Assembly (NCBI GenBank): GCA_020354085.1
Contig: CP070641.1
Coordinates: forward strand, 48,680 to 62,599
Length of the DNA stretch: 13,920 nucleotides
Direction of reading: 5' to 3'
From: Pseudomonadota bacterium
GTDB lineage: Bacteria; Pseudomonadota; Gammaproteobacteria; Acidiferrobacterales; Sulfurifustaceae
The translations under genes were made by a program, and so were the position numbers. Below, in pieces: positions 8,101 to 13,920 of the stretch (its first letter is position 1; each line of letters begins with the position of its first letter). The notes below the pieces were generated by a model. It did no database searches, had not been told where the DNA came from, and saw only the letters and a program-made list of their open reading frames with translations.

Positions 8101-8313
8101 CACCAGCGCTTCAACTTCCTGTGGTGTTGCGCCGGGCTTGGCCACAATCACGTTGGCGGCGGGCACCACGATCTTGGGATTTTCCTCGCGCGGCGTGATC
8201 AGAAAGGCAAACACACCGGCAATGAAGGCGAACAGCATGATCAGCAGCGTGAGCTTGCTGTCGACAAAGTAAGCCGCGATGCGTCCGGCAATGTTCAGCT
8301 CTTCGGATTTCAT
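5128..8313 (-). CDS. RND-family efflux permease (AcrB/acriflavin-resistance type)
   Basis: This 1061-residue proton-driven inner-membrane pump would export toxic compounds or metabolites through a TolC partner. The length and layout are standard. TM1 is near residues 21-40, the first periplasmic loop runs to about 350, and TM2-TM6 lie between 350 and 505. TM7 is near 545-565, followed by a second large loop, then TM8-TM12 between 905 and 1055. The proton-relay Asp pair is D420-D421 in GLLVDDSIVVIENI. At the TM10 position of AcrB Lys940 there is Arg972 (VVRNSLLLIDF), which I recall as usual in a subfamily annotated as acriflavin resistance. The Asp pair argues for the hydrophobe-exporting branch over heavy-metal exporters; substrate unknown. 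Two Cys at 153 and 159 (SCAERDPCE) could form a disulfide in the first periplasmic loop. It follows the adaptor gene by 69 bases. Confidence 0.95.
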   Translation of the reverse strand: MKSEELNIAGRIAAYFVDSKLTLLIMLFAFIAGVFAFLITPREENPKIVVPAANVIVAKPGATPQEVEALVVKPLEAILQGMAGIDHTYGMATDSLGVVTVQFRVGQDKEDSLLKLYDRIMSNVDRIPAGARQPLIKPVDVDDVPILTVSLSCAERDPCELRRIANDVLEQLRRVEDTAVSFVHGGEPRKINVYLDLERMRHYNVTLADIKTVVEATNVDIPSGAFIRDNKVATVQAGGALRNADDVGDLVVALAAHRPVYLKNVARIVDGAGEVERVQRIGYGPAYAGELPPDYELPAVTIAIAKRAGANAVTVAENVLIALERVRATTIPAGVAVNITRNDGAKANDAVNILMEHLAIAIGTVVLLLIVFLGWRAASIVTVTIPLILFVTLAVGLIAGQSINRITLFALILSLGLLVDDSIVVIENIFRHYTRKGVDRLKHAVLAVNEIGRPTNLATLTVILAFLPMFWVTGMMGPYMAPIPFNVAVAMITSLAIAYTVAPWAARRFLKVKGHEGAEHHAEGRLERAYTPMMRRLLASRATRWGFFLGVLGLMLAVMVLPALSLVQFKMLPKNNTNTFNITIDMPEGTALEETDRIARLVGDIVRSHAHVETYETTVGESGVVDFNGLLRGAGLRAGPHVADVRVNLRNKTQRWTSSVDIALGLRAPLAELAKTTGANIKVVEDPPGPPVRATILAELYGPDYEQLRKLAKELRTQVFAQTNDVVDIDDTVTDDQVRYDIVVDREKAMLAGIPPARVAETLRAFLAGLDVGAVHIVEEKEPVAIRFRIPGVLRSGPKDVEHVFFTNAQGRQVPLTSIARVVRVTAPKPILHKDQFPVVYVSGELATTSQVYAVLRMWRYLAANPLPSGTRLTQYFMGDPENGGSYALRWDGEMRLTLDVFRDLGAAFGVAIVLIYLVLVGYYRSFMTPFIVMGAIPLTVVGVLPGHAVMGQYFTATSMIGVIALAGIVVRNSLLLIDFILEYRRAGHALDEAVLQAGVTRLRPILLTAFAIILGTAIMAFDPVFGGLAVSLIFGTFASTVLTLFVIPILYFSYARRQAT

Positions 8314-8382
8314 TTGTGCTGTTGTCTATAGAGGTACGTCGCGTGCCACGAGGATTTTTCGAGGGCGCGACACAATTTCCGG

Positions 8383-8739
8383 TCAGCGCGGCTTGACTGG
8401 GCTGCCGTCGTGGAGCGAACGCAGATCGCCGAGGACCAACGTCTCATTGCCGTGCAGCCCGCTTAGTATCTCGGTATGGCTGCGACCGGCCTTGCCAAGC
8501 CGAACCATATGAAACCGTGCTTCGCCGGAATCGTTCAGCACATACACGCCGGGGATAGCCCCGCGCTCGATGAGCGCCGCGTTGGGTACCGAAACGGCAG
8601 TCCCGACGCTTTTCAGCGTCACGGTCGGACGATCCACCGGTGCGGGACGCTCCCGTGGCACGAGCGGCGCATCGCTGCAAGCGCCAAGGGTTGCCACCAG
8701 TGCGACGGCCAACGTGGTGAGCGCGTGCCTGGCCTTCAT
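8383..8739 (-). CDS. Miniature RND adaptor-like lipoprotein (reduced or internally deleted MFP)
   Basis: This is a 118-residue predicted lipoprotein in the place where a periplasmic adaptor (membrane fusion protein) is expected. Residues 1-20 form a signal peptide ending in the lipobox LGAC, so C21 would be lipidated. Ser at +2 favours outer-membrane sorting by the E. coli Lol rule, unlike AcrA with Asp. A Pro-rich linker (about 22-40) follows. From about residue 50, SVPNAALIERGAIPGVYVL and the segment ILSGLHGNETLVLGD read like the C-terminal membrane-proximal part of MFPs. The lipoyl, helical-hairpin and beta-barrel parts, some 230 or more residues, are absent. The ATG overlaps the TolC gene stop as ATGA, so translation is probably coupled. 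No stop or frameshift is seen, so the ORF itself is intact. Family assignment is from remembered patterns and moderately sure. Confidence 0.75.
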   Translation of the reverse strand: MKARHALTTLAVALVATLGACSDAPLVPRERPAPVDRPTVTLKSVGTAVSVPNAALIERGAIPGVYVLNDSGEARFHMVRLGKAGRSHTEILSGLHGNETLVLGDLRSLHDGSPVKPR

Positions 8740-10088
8740 GGCTTCGTAGTCTCTGGCAGCGGCAGTGTGCCTTGCACGAACGCCAGCGCGGCCTCACCGA
8801 CCACGATCCCAAAGCGCGCGTTGAGTTCTTCGCTGCGTGCCTCGACCAAGGCCCTTTCCGCCTGCAAAAGGTCAATCAAGATCGTGCGTCCCTGACCGTA
8901 ACGAACCTGCACCTGTCCCACGGTTTGCCGTGCGCGCTCGACGTTGCCGGTCGCGATCACGTGACGCGCGTGCGCCTCGCGCAATGCCTCAACGGCTTCC
9001 CGTACGTCATTGCGGATCGCCAGTTCGCGCGCATGCGTTTCCCATTCCGCCTGCTTGGCTTCGGCGGCGGCTGCGGCGACTTCGGCGCCGGTGCGTCCGC
9101 CCGAATAGAGGTCGAGCGCCAACACGCCCATCAGGCTGTTGGAATGATCGGCGCTGTCACTATTGGCGTAACGATTGTGCGTGGCGACTACGTCGATCTG
9201 CGGCCGGCGCGCGGCGCGTGCGGCTTGGATCTTGGTGTCGGCGGCGGCACGCTGTGCCTGCGTCGCGGCCAGGTCCTTGCGCGTGGCAAGCGCCGTGGTC
9301 TCGAGCGCGGAAAGATCGTATTCCGCAAACGGGCGCGGGGCGGTTTCGTTTCGCAAGGCGTCAACAGCAAAGGGCGTGGCGTTGGACAACCCCATTACGA
9401 GACGCAGGCTGTTGCGCGCACGTTCCACACGCGCGCGCGCCTGAGCGCGGGCTGCCTCCATGGCCGCCAGGTTCACGTCCGCGGTGAGTTTGTCTGACGT
9501 CACAATGCGCCCTTCGCGACTGAGCGCCTCGGTAGTGCGCGCGTGGGCGGCGGCGGCGGCCACCGCATCATCGGCAATCGCCAACGCCTGCTCGGCTTGT
9601 TGCAGCTGGCGATAGGCGCGCAGGGTACCGAAGGCGGTTACCTCGCGGGCGCGCGCGTAATGCAGCTTGGTTGCTTCAGCGTTGTGCGTCGCGCCTTCGG
9701 CCTCGGCACTCAGTCGTCCACCGGTATAGACCGGCCAGCGCAGTCCAAGCTGCCCCATGAACAGCTCGCTATAGCCCGGATCGTTGAGGCGTGCCGGATC
9801 AAAATCGGCGCTGGTGGCGCTGCGCGTGTTGAGCTTATCGGCAAAGGCGTCGAGCGCGTTGTTGCTGGTGCGCGCGGACAGACTAAGGCCGAGTTGCGGG
9901 CGCTGCGCGCCGGCAGCGGCCGTGCGCCGCTCGACCGCGGCATTGGCCTGTTCGCGCAGAGCCAGCAGCTCCGGGTTGTGCTCCAGGGCATGGCCGATGG
10001 CTTGTTGCAGGGAGTAGCGCTCTGCCGGCAATGCCGCAACCGGCGCCGACGCCAATAGCAGCAGCACAAGCAGCTTATGGAATTTCAT
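8736..10088 (-). CDS. TolC-family outer-membrane efflux channel
   Basis: This 450-residue outer-membrane factor would form the exit duct of the tripartite pump encoded with the next two genes. A Sec signal peptide covers about residues 1-22, with a likely cut after LPA. The mature protein starts YSLQQAIGHALEHNPELLAL, the typical opening of OEP (PF02321) repeats. Two helical repeats rich in Ala, Glu, Gln and Arg follow, with RWPVYTGGRLSAEAE ending the first strand pair and LDLYSGGRTGAEV the second. This symmetric pair is diagnostic. The length is usual for the family. GGAGGG lies 6 bases before the ATG, the best ribosome binding site in the window, which suggests this is the first gene of the efflux operon. 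Its TGA overlaps the next ATG by four bases. Confidence 0.95.
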   Translation of the reverse strand: MKFHKLLVLLLLASAPVAALPAERYSLQQAIGHALEHNPELLALREQANAAVERRTAAAGAQRPQLGLSLSARTSNNALDAFADKLNTRSATSADFDPARLNDPGYSELFMGQLGLRWPVYTGGRLSAEAEGATHNAEATKLHYARAREVTAFGTLRAYRQLQQAEQALAIADDAVAAAAAHARTTEALSREGRIVTSDKLTADVNLAAMEAARAQARARVERARNSLRLVMGLSNATPFAVDALRNETAPRPFAEYDLSALETTALATRKDLAATQAQRAAADTKIQAARAARRPQIDVVATHNRYANSDSADHSNSLMGVLALDLYSGGRTGAEVAAAAAEAKQAEWETHARELAIRNDVREAVEALREAHARHVIATGNVERARQTVGQVQVRYGQGRTILIDLLQAERALVEARSEELNARFGIVVGEAALAFVQGTLPLPETTKP

Positions 10089-10326
10089 GCGACCCTCCAG
10101 GTCTTGCCGAGCTTCTCGCCATGACGACGGCGCCGCCGTATCAATTCAGGATCCACAGCGCCTTGCCCACGCAACTGAGTTCAGGCCGGTCTGTACCGCC
10201 GCAGTGAATCCCCTTCCTCCTGGTGTCGCAGGGCGGTCTTGCGCTGCCCTTGTCACTACGAGGGTCCTAAGTAATGCCAGTCATTCGAAAAATCAACTAA
10301 GCCTCGCTGGAGAGGAAAAGCCGCGT
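10089..10326. other. Leader and probable promoter region of the efflux operon
   Basis: These 238 bases separate the thioredoxin-like gene from the TolC gene and should carry the efflux operon promoter. On the minus strand TTGATT and TACTTA stand 17 bases apart near 10265-10295, but the match to sigma70 consensus is poor. A small 5-bp hairpin (10230-10234 with 10246-10250) is present. I see no recognisable regulator operator, and no TetR, MerR or two-component gene adjoins it. Confidence 0.4.
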
Positions 10327-10344
10327 TCAAGATGGTAGCGAGGC
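10301..10344 (-). terminator. Possible weak terminator hairpin at end of thioredoxin-like gene
   Basis: GCCTCGCT (10301-10308) and AGCGAGGC (10337-10344) are perfect 8-bp inverted arms. The upstream arm in the minus-strand transcript lies inside the last codons of the gene. A run of five T follows the second arm after about nine bases. The 28-base loop is long for an intrinsic terminator, so the call is weak. Confidence 0.3.
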
Positions 10345-10872
10345 AATTGGGAACAGACGTGCGACGATCTGTCGCACCTTGTCGGTATCGAGTTTACCGA
10401 CTTGCGTGTATTCGATGCGGCCGTCCGGACCGATCAAGTAGGCCGCCGGAATCAGGCTAACGCCCTCGAACGCCCGCACTGCCCTGCCCTCGACATCGAG
10501 AGCAATTGGATAGGGAAGGTGGTGCTTGTCCTGGAAGGCCTGCACATACATCGGCGGGTCGTAGGGCATGGCGATCGCGACCATTTGCAGGCCCTGCGGC
10601 GCGAGCTCCCGGTAAAGTGCCACCAAGTCCGGCAATTCCTCCACGCACGGCGGACAGGTGGTCGCCCAAAACGTAACGAGCAGCGGGCGCCCGCGCATGG
10701 CGGTGAGATTCACGCGCCCACCGTCCAACAAGCTCAATTCGAGATCAGGCACTTGCCGGGCCTGTTGGCGCGACAAGTCCCATATCACCAATGCGGCGGC
10801 CAGCGCGACGATAACCGCGAAGACAACGCGGATCGAGCTGCGGCGCGTGAGGAGGGTGCGGCGTGCAGTCAT
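10327..10872 (-). CDS. Membrane-anchored thioredoxin-like protein (TlpA/ResA family)
   Basis: This 181-residue thiol-disulfide oxidoreductase would act in the periplasm. One uncleaved signal anchor spans about residues 14-33, preceded by many Arg, so the catalytic domain faces out. The redox motif is CPPC (C73-C76) in TFWATTCPPCVEELP, the TlpA/ResA pattern. A central insertion between the active site and the cis-Pro (about 93-135) is also typical of that group. The cis-Pro is P142 in SLIPAAYLI. Relatives reduce apocytochrome c or Cu-site cysteines, or act in general periplasmic reduction. No cytochrome maturation gene is beside it, so the partner is unknown. ATG 10872 lacks a good ribosome binding site. 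It lies 78 bases after the beta-barrel gene, with a strong hairpin between. Confidence 0.9.
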   Translation of the reverse strand: MTARRTLLTRRSSIRVVFAVIVALAAALVIWDLSRQQARQVPDLELSLLDGGRVNLTAMRGRPLLVTFWATTCPPCVEELPDLVALYRELAPQGLQMVAIAMPYDPPMYVQAFQDKHHLPYPIALDVEGRAVRAFEGVSLIPAAYLIGPDGRIEYTQVGKLDTDKVRQIVARLFPIASLPS

Positions 10873-10906
10873 ATTGACCGCACGTTACTGCCGCACGCCA
10901 GTATCA

Positions 10907-10939
10907 GCAAGAGGCGCACCGAATCGCTGCGCCTCTTGC
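10907..10939 (-). terminator. Strong 12-bp hairpin after the beta-barrel gene
   Basis: GCAAGAGGCGCA (10907-10918) and TGCGCCTCTTGC (10928-10939) are perfect 12-bp inverted arms with a 9-base loop. The hairpin begins 11 bases after the beta-barrel gene stop and ends before the thioredoxin-like gene. No T-run follows on either strand, so it may be a partial terminator or an mRNA 3'-end stabiliser that separates expression of the two genes. Confidence 0.65.
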
Positions 10940-10950
10940 AACGAGAGCGA

Positions 10951-11454
10951 CTAGAACTTGAAATTGACGCCGACGCTGAACATATCGATGTTGTCGTCGA
11001 CCGTGGTGTATTCCACTTCGAGCGTGGTCGTCTTGCCCATGCGGACACCCACACCGATGCCCATGGATAGCTCGGTGATGCTGCTGGCGTAGTTGGTGTC
11101 GAGCCACATCACACCGCCCTTCACTTTGAGGAAGGTATCTCCCGGACTGCGGTAGACGGCATAGGCCGCTAGCGTGTCGACATCCCAATCGCCGCCACCC
11201 GGGCGATCGGCATCGAGCATGGTCACGGTGATTTCGCCCTCGGCGCTGAGGGTGCCGTACTTGTCAGGGAATTCATGGATGCGCATGCCGAACAGGCCGC
11301 CGATATTGAGCGCGGTGTCCTGGTTTTCCACGTCCGCAATCATGAAGCCGGCCTTGGCACCGGCATACATCTCGGCGGCCAGGGCGTTGGCGGAGGTGAG
11401 CCCGAGCGTGGCTGCCAGCAGCAACGCCAGACGGTTCGTGAGACTTAAGTTCAT
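10951..11454 (-). CDS. Small outer-membrane beta-barrel protein (OmpA/OmpW-like fold)
   Basis: This 167-residue secreted protein has a Sec signal peptide (about 1-26, cut at ALA-AEM). The mature part of about 141 residues has alternating polar and apolar strands. It opens with AEMYAGAKAGFMI and ends FSVGVNFKF, a C-terminal Phe strand typical of BAM substrates. The length suits an eight-strand barrel such as OmpA-N or PagP-like proteins (PF13505 type). A middle loop, DADRPGGGDWDVD, is acidic and Gly-rich, suggesting an extracellular loop. Function is unknown: porin, adhesin or structural. GAGGAC lies 8 bases before the ATG. It follows hemW by 179 bases and is followed by a strong hairpin, so it is probably transcribed alone. 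Confidence 0.85.
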   Translation of the reverse strand: MNLSLTNRLALLLAATLGLTSANALAAEMYAGAKAGFMIADVENQDTALNIGGLFGMRIHEFPDKYGTLSAEGEITVTMLDADRPGGGDWDVDTLAAYAVYRSPGDTFLKVKGGVMWLDTNYASSITELSMGIGVGVRMGKTTTLEVEYTTVDDNIDMFSVGVNFKF

Positions 11455-11633
11455 GATTATGTCCTCGTGTTTGTTGTGTTGGAGACACTAATACCGTGCA
11501 CCAAAACGGCAAGCGGCGCGGATGCTAGCATAGTGTTTCGGAGCGCCGCCGATTGCCGGGACGAGGTGCCGACGAACTGTCGAAACCAATCGACTACGGG
11601 ATGATCACCCCGCTTATATGGCTGCACGACACC
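11455..11633. promoter_or_regulatory. Probable promoter region of the beta-barrel gene, with palindrome ATGCTAGCAT
   Basis: These 179 bases between hemW and the beta-barrel gene must hold the latter's promoter. A perfect 10-bp palindrome lies at 11522-11531. On the minus strand TATGCT (11532-11527) could be a -10 element, but no good -35 precedes it. No clear terminator follows hemW. Confidence 0.35.
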
Positions 11634-12848
11634 CTACGCCGCTCGGGCGGGTAAGAACAGCGCGACCAAGTCGTTGAGAAATTGCCGACCGAGGGCGGTT
11701 GGCACGAGATGCGTTGTGGTCCGCGCGAGCAGGCCGCGCTGCTCCGCGGCGGCGAGCGGTGCGGCAATGGTTTCCATGCCGACGCCGGTGCGTTCTGTGA
11801 ACAACTCAACCGGCACGCCCGCCGTCAGACGCAGCGCATTCAACATGAATTCGAATGCTGCCTCTGGCGCCGTGACCCGGGTTTCACCGCCAATCGCGGT
11901 GCGCGCCCCCGCCTTGTTGAGGAACTCCTGCGGTTGCTTCACCTTCCAAAGCCGCATGATCGCGATCCTCGGGGTCGCGCCGTCCACGCTCGGCGAGTCA
12001 TCCGGCACATCACTGATCGGTTGCGTGATCTTGGCGTGCGCACCGGCACCGATCCCCAGGTAGTCGCCGTATTGCCAGTAGTTCAAGTTGTGCGAGCAAG
12101 CGGCGCCCGGTTTGGCGTAGGCCGACACCTCGTAGTTTTGATAGCCGGCTTGCTGGGTACGCGCGAGGAGTGCCGCGTACATGGCCGCGATCATGTCCTC
12201 ATCCGGCAGGCGCGGAGGCTCGCGGTGAAATAGGGTGTTGGGTTCAAGCGTGAGTTGGTACAGCGACAAGTGTGGCGCGCCGCTTTCGAACGCCAGTGCG
12301 AGATCGGCGAGAGAGTCATCCACCGTTTGTCCCGGCAGGCCATACATTAGATCGAGGTTGAAGTTGTCGAACCCGGCCGCGCGCGCCGCCTGCGCCGCCG
12401 CGAGCGCCTCGTCGCGCCCATGTATTCGGCCGAGCGCCTGCAGCTTGTCGCGATCGAAGCTCTGGATGCCAATCGACAGGCGGGTAATACCGGCATCGCG
12501 ATAGCCGCGAAAGCGCGCGAGCTCGACGGTGCCCGGGTTGGCCTCAAGCGTGATCTCGGCCTGCGCGGCGAGCGCGATCCGCGCTCGGATACCGGACAAG
12601 AGCGCGTCGATGTGCTCGGGTTCGAACAGGCTGGGCGTGCCGCCTCCGAGGAACACGGTGCGCACGCTACGGCCATAGACGCGCGGCAGGTCCTGCTCCA
12701 AGTCGCGCAACAGGGCCGCGACGTATTCCATCTGCGGCAACTCGCCACGCAGCGCGTGCGAGTTGAAGTCGCAGTACGGACATTTGCGCACGCACCAGGG
12801 AATATGTACGTACAGCGACAGCGGAGGAAGGACAAACGGATCCGACAT
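11634..12848 (-). CDS. hemW: Radical SAM heme chaperone HemW
   Basis: HemW is a radical SAM protein that binds heme and delivers it to membrane haemoproteins. It was formerly called an oxygen-independent coproporphyrinogen oxidase. The cluster motif is CVRKCPYC in YVHIPWCVRKCPYCDFNSH, with GGGTPS (SAM binding) about 50 residues later. ITLEANPGT, SIGIQSFD, DLMYGLPGQT and LSLYQLTLEPNT follow in family order, and a HemN-type C-terminal domain ends the protein. The extended CPYCDFNSH with no N-terminal HemN extension favours HemW over HemN. I prefer ATG 12848, giving 404 residues and MSDPFVLPPLSLYVHIPWC, because E. coli HemW starts only a few residues before LPPLSLY. GTG 12890 (418 residues) and ATG 12863 are alternatives. 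It follows rdgB closely and is probably its operon partner. Confidence 0.95.
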   Translation of the reverse strand: MSDPFVLPPLSLYVHIPWCVRKCPYCDFNSHALRGELPQMEYVAALLRDLEQDLPRVYGRSVRTVFLGGGTPSLFEPEHIDALLSGIRARIALAAQAEITLEANPGTVELARFRGYRDAGITRLSIGIQSFDRDKLQALGRIHGRDEALAAAQAARAAGFDNFNLDLMYGLPGQTVDDSLADLALAFESGAPHLSLYQLTLEPNTLFHREPPRLPDEDMIAAMYAALLARTQQAGYQNYEVSAYAKPGAACSHNLNYWQYGDYLGIGAGAHAKITQPISDVPDDSPSVDGATPRIAIMRLWKVKQPQEFLNKAGARTAIGGETRVTAPEAAFEFMLNALRLTAGVPVELFTERTGVGMETIAAPLAAAEQRGLLARTTTHLVPTALGRQFLNDLVALFLPARAA

Positions 12849-12860
12849 AGGTACCACTAC

Positions 12861-12878
12861 CATCGGCGCTCGCCGATG
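12861..12878. repeat. Tight hairpin CATCGGCG-CT-CGCCGATG in hemW leader or N-terminus
   Basis: Perfect 8-bp arms (12861-12868 and 12871-12878) are separated by two bases. If hemW starts at 12848 the hairpin lies in the untranslated leader, 12 bases upstream of the start. If it starts at GTG 12890 the hairpin is coding. It could limit translation of hemW after rdgB. Confidence 0.5.
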
Positions 12879-12898
12879 CAATGACTTCACGGAGACTA

Positions 12899-13501
12899 CT
12901 ACAGGTGCCCTGTCTTGAGGGCGATGACCAGCGCGCGCAAGGCTTGACCCCGATGCGAGAGATCGTTCTTCAGCTCGGGTGGGAGTTCAGCGCTCGAGCA
13001 GTTGTGGCTCGGCACGTAAAACACCGGGTCGTAGCCAAAGCCACCGATGCCGCGCGGCGCATCGAGCACGCGACCTTCCCAGATTCCCTGGCAGATAATC
13101 GGGGTCGGATCGAACTCGTGGCGCAAATACACCATGAGGCACACGAAGCGCGCCGTGCGCTCGCCTTCCGTCACGCCCTTAAGATCGCCGAGCAGCTTTT
13201 CCAGGTTTGCTTTGTCCCCGGCGCCGGCACCCGCGTAGCGCGCGGAATAAATGCCGGGCGCGCCGTGCAGGGCATCGACTTCGATCCCCGAATCGTCGGC
13301 GATCGTGGCCAAGCCGGTATGGCGCGCCGCGTTGCGCGCCTTGAGGAGCGCGTTTTCCACGAAGGTGAGGCCGGTTTCCTCGGCCTCGACCACGCCGAAA
13401 TCCGATTGCGGCACGACGGTGAGCTTAAGCCCGGCGAGGATCTGGTTGATCTCGCGTACCTTGCCGGGATTATTGCTGGCCAGAACGATTCTCTTCGTCA
13501 C
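12899..13501 (-). CDS. rdgB: RdgB/HAM1-type XTP/dITP pyrophosphatase
   Basis: This 200-residue nucleotide-pool sanitiser hydrolyses dITP, XTP and ITP to the monophosphate and pyrophosphate, preventing their incorporation into DNA and RNA. The N-terminal phosphate-binding motif is SNNPGK (residues 9-14). ADDSGIEVDAL (68-78) carries the Asp pair of the metal site, GGFGYDPVF (153-161) is the base-binding loop, and SHRGQAL (182-188) is the C-terminal signature. The length equals the family norm. The GTG start overlaps the rph stop as GTGA, which indicates translational coupling. The following gene is hemW, as in the E. coli yggV-yggW pair. The assignment is secure. Confidence 0.97.
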   Translation of the reverse strand: MTKRIVLASNNPGKVREINQILAGLKLTVVPQSDFGVVEAEETGLTFVENALLKARNAARHTGLATIADDSGIEVDALHGAPGIYSARYAGAGAGDKANLEKLLGDLKGVTEGERTARFVCLMVYLRHEFDPTPIICQGIWEGRVLDAPRGIGGFGYDPVFYVPSHNCSSAELPPELKNDLSHRGQALRALVIALKTGHL

Positions 13502-13920
13502 GTCTGGTTTTCCAGTGCCGCGCGTTGCGCGGCGATCAACTCGCGAATGCCGCGCGTGGCGAGCGCTGTCATCGCTTGCATTTCTTCGTGGCTGAAGGCA
13601 TCGCGCTCGGCGGTGCCTTGTACTTCAATGAACCCGCCGGTCTCGTTCATGACGAAATTCATGTCGGTTTGTGCGTTGGAATCTTCGGCGTAGTCGAGAT
13701 CGAGGATCGGCGTGCCCTGGTAAATTCCAGCCGATACCGAGGCAACCAGATGGCGCAGCGGGTCAGTGGTTAGGAGTCTTTTCTTGCGCGCGTGAGTAAT
13801 CGCGTCGGTGAGGGCGACGCAGCCACCGGTGATGGCCGCTGTGCGCGTGCCACCATCCGCTTGAATGACGTCGCAGTCGACGGTGATGGTGCGCTCACCG
13901 AGCTGTTTCAAGTCCACCAC
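13498..13920 (-). CDS. rph: Ribonuclease PH, C-terminal part (5' end outside window)
   Basis: RNase PH is a phosphate-dependent 3'-to-5' exoribonuclease that trims tRNA precursors in a hexameric ring. The window holds 140 codons of its C-terminal part; the full protein is about 238 residues. The frame is open to the edge, and the apparent Met is an internal GTG (Val) codon. Recognisable segments are LGERTITVDCDVIQADGGTR, TAAITGGCVAL and the Asp-rich DLDYAEDSNAQTDMNFVM, which fits the active-site metal region, followed by a GGFIEVQGTAE strand. Its TGA overlaps the rdgB GTG by four bases. The rph-rdgB-hemW order is common in gammaproteobacteria. Confidence 0.97.
   Translation of the reverse strand: MVDLKQLGERTITVDCDVIQADGGTRTAAITGGCVALTDAITHARKKRLLTTDPLRHLVASVSAGIYQGTPILDLDYAEDSNAQTDMNFVMNETGGFIEVQGTAERDAFSHEEMQAMTALATRGIRELIAAQRAALENQT

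Noticed and set aside
8338..8371. 6-bp inverted repeat between adaptor and pump genes, considered as a terminator
   Set aside because: The loop is 22 bases, the stem is short and the pump gene is most likely in the same operon.
8772..9497. Open frame of 241 codons on the plus strand opposite the TolC gene
   Set aside because: It lies wholly antisense to a clear TolC-family gene. The product is Arg/Gly-rich with no domain, as expected of a GC-rich shadow frame.
12881..13693. Open frame of 270 codons on the plus strand opposite rdgB and rph
   Set aside because: It covers two well-recognised enzymes on the other strand and shows no family motif; a shadow frame.
1..13920. CRISPR array, tRNA, rRNA, insertion sequence or prophage remnant
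   Set aside because: No regularly spaced repeats, cloverleaf-like sequence, transposase, integrase or terminal repeats were seen on either strand.

Overview
The window is ordinary-looking, gene-dense, GC-rich chromosomal DNA from a proteobacterium. The gene order rph-rdgB-hemW, the PriA sequence, a PHD-type 2-oxoglutarate oxygenase and a TolC/RND efflux operon fit a gammaproteobacterium, perhaps a chemolithotrophic Chromatiales or Acidiferrobacterales-like lineage, or a near betaproteobacterial relative. This placement is inference from gene content; no rRNA or other taxonomic marker is present. I see no tRNA, rRNA, CRISPR array, insertion sequence or prophage gene.

Layout. Positions 1-701 (+) hold the 3' part of a short-chain dehydrogenase that looks like dihydropteridine reductase. 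A 476-base non-coding gap (702-1177) follows. It is AT-rich in its middle and carries a consensus DnaA box inside a perfect hairpin. priA (+, 1178-3379) encodes the replication-restart helicase. Its stop codon directly abuts the stop codon of a convergent gene.

Everything from 3380 to the end is on the minus strand. Read 5' to 3' it falls into three blocks. (a) rph (partial), rdgB and hemW form a tight housekeeping operon for RNA 3' processing, nucleotide-pool cleaning and heme chaperoning. (b) A small outer-membrane beta-barrel gene ends in a strong 12-bp hairpin and is followed by a membrane-anchored TlpA/ResA-like thioredoxin. (c) A five-gene co-directional run follows: a TolC-family outer-membrane factor, a miniature 118-residue adaptor lipoprotein, an RND pump of 1061 residues, a DUF457/YdjM-type membrane metal-dependent hydrolase, and a prolyl-4-hydroxylase-like oxygenase related to the EF-Tu hydroxylase PPHD.

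The most interesting point is the adaptor. A normal RND adaptor has about 350-400 residues, with a hairpin, lipoyl domain and beta-barrel bridging pump and channel. Here the slot between TolC and the pump holds a lipoprotein with only a signal peptide, a short linker and what looks like the C-terminal membrane-proximal region. It overlaps the TolC gene by four bases (ATGA) and is otherwise intact. It is either a reduced adaptor or an internally deleted remnant. I did not find convincing evidence of a wholly new multi-gene system; the other findings are of moderate interest.
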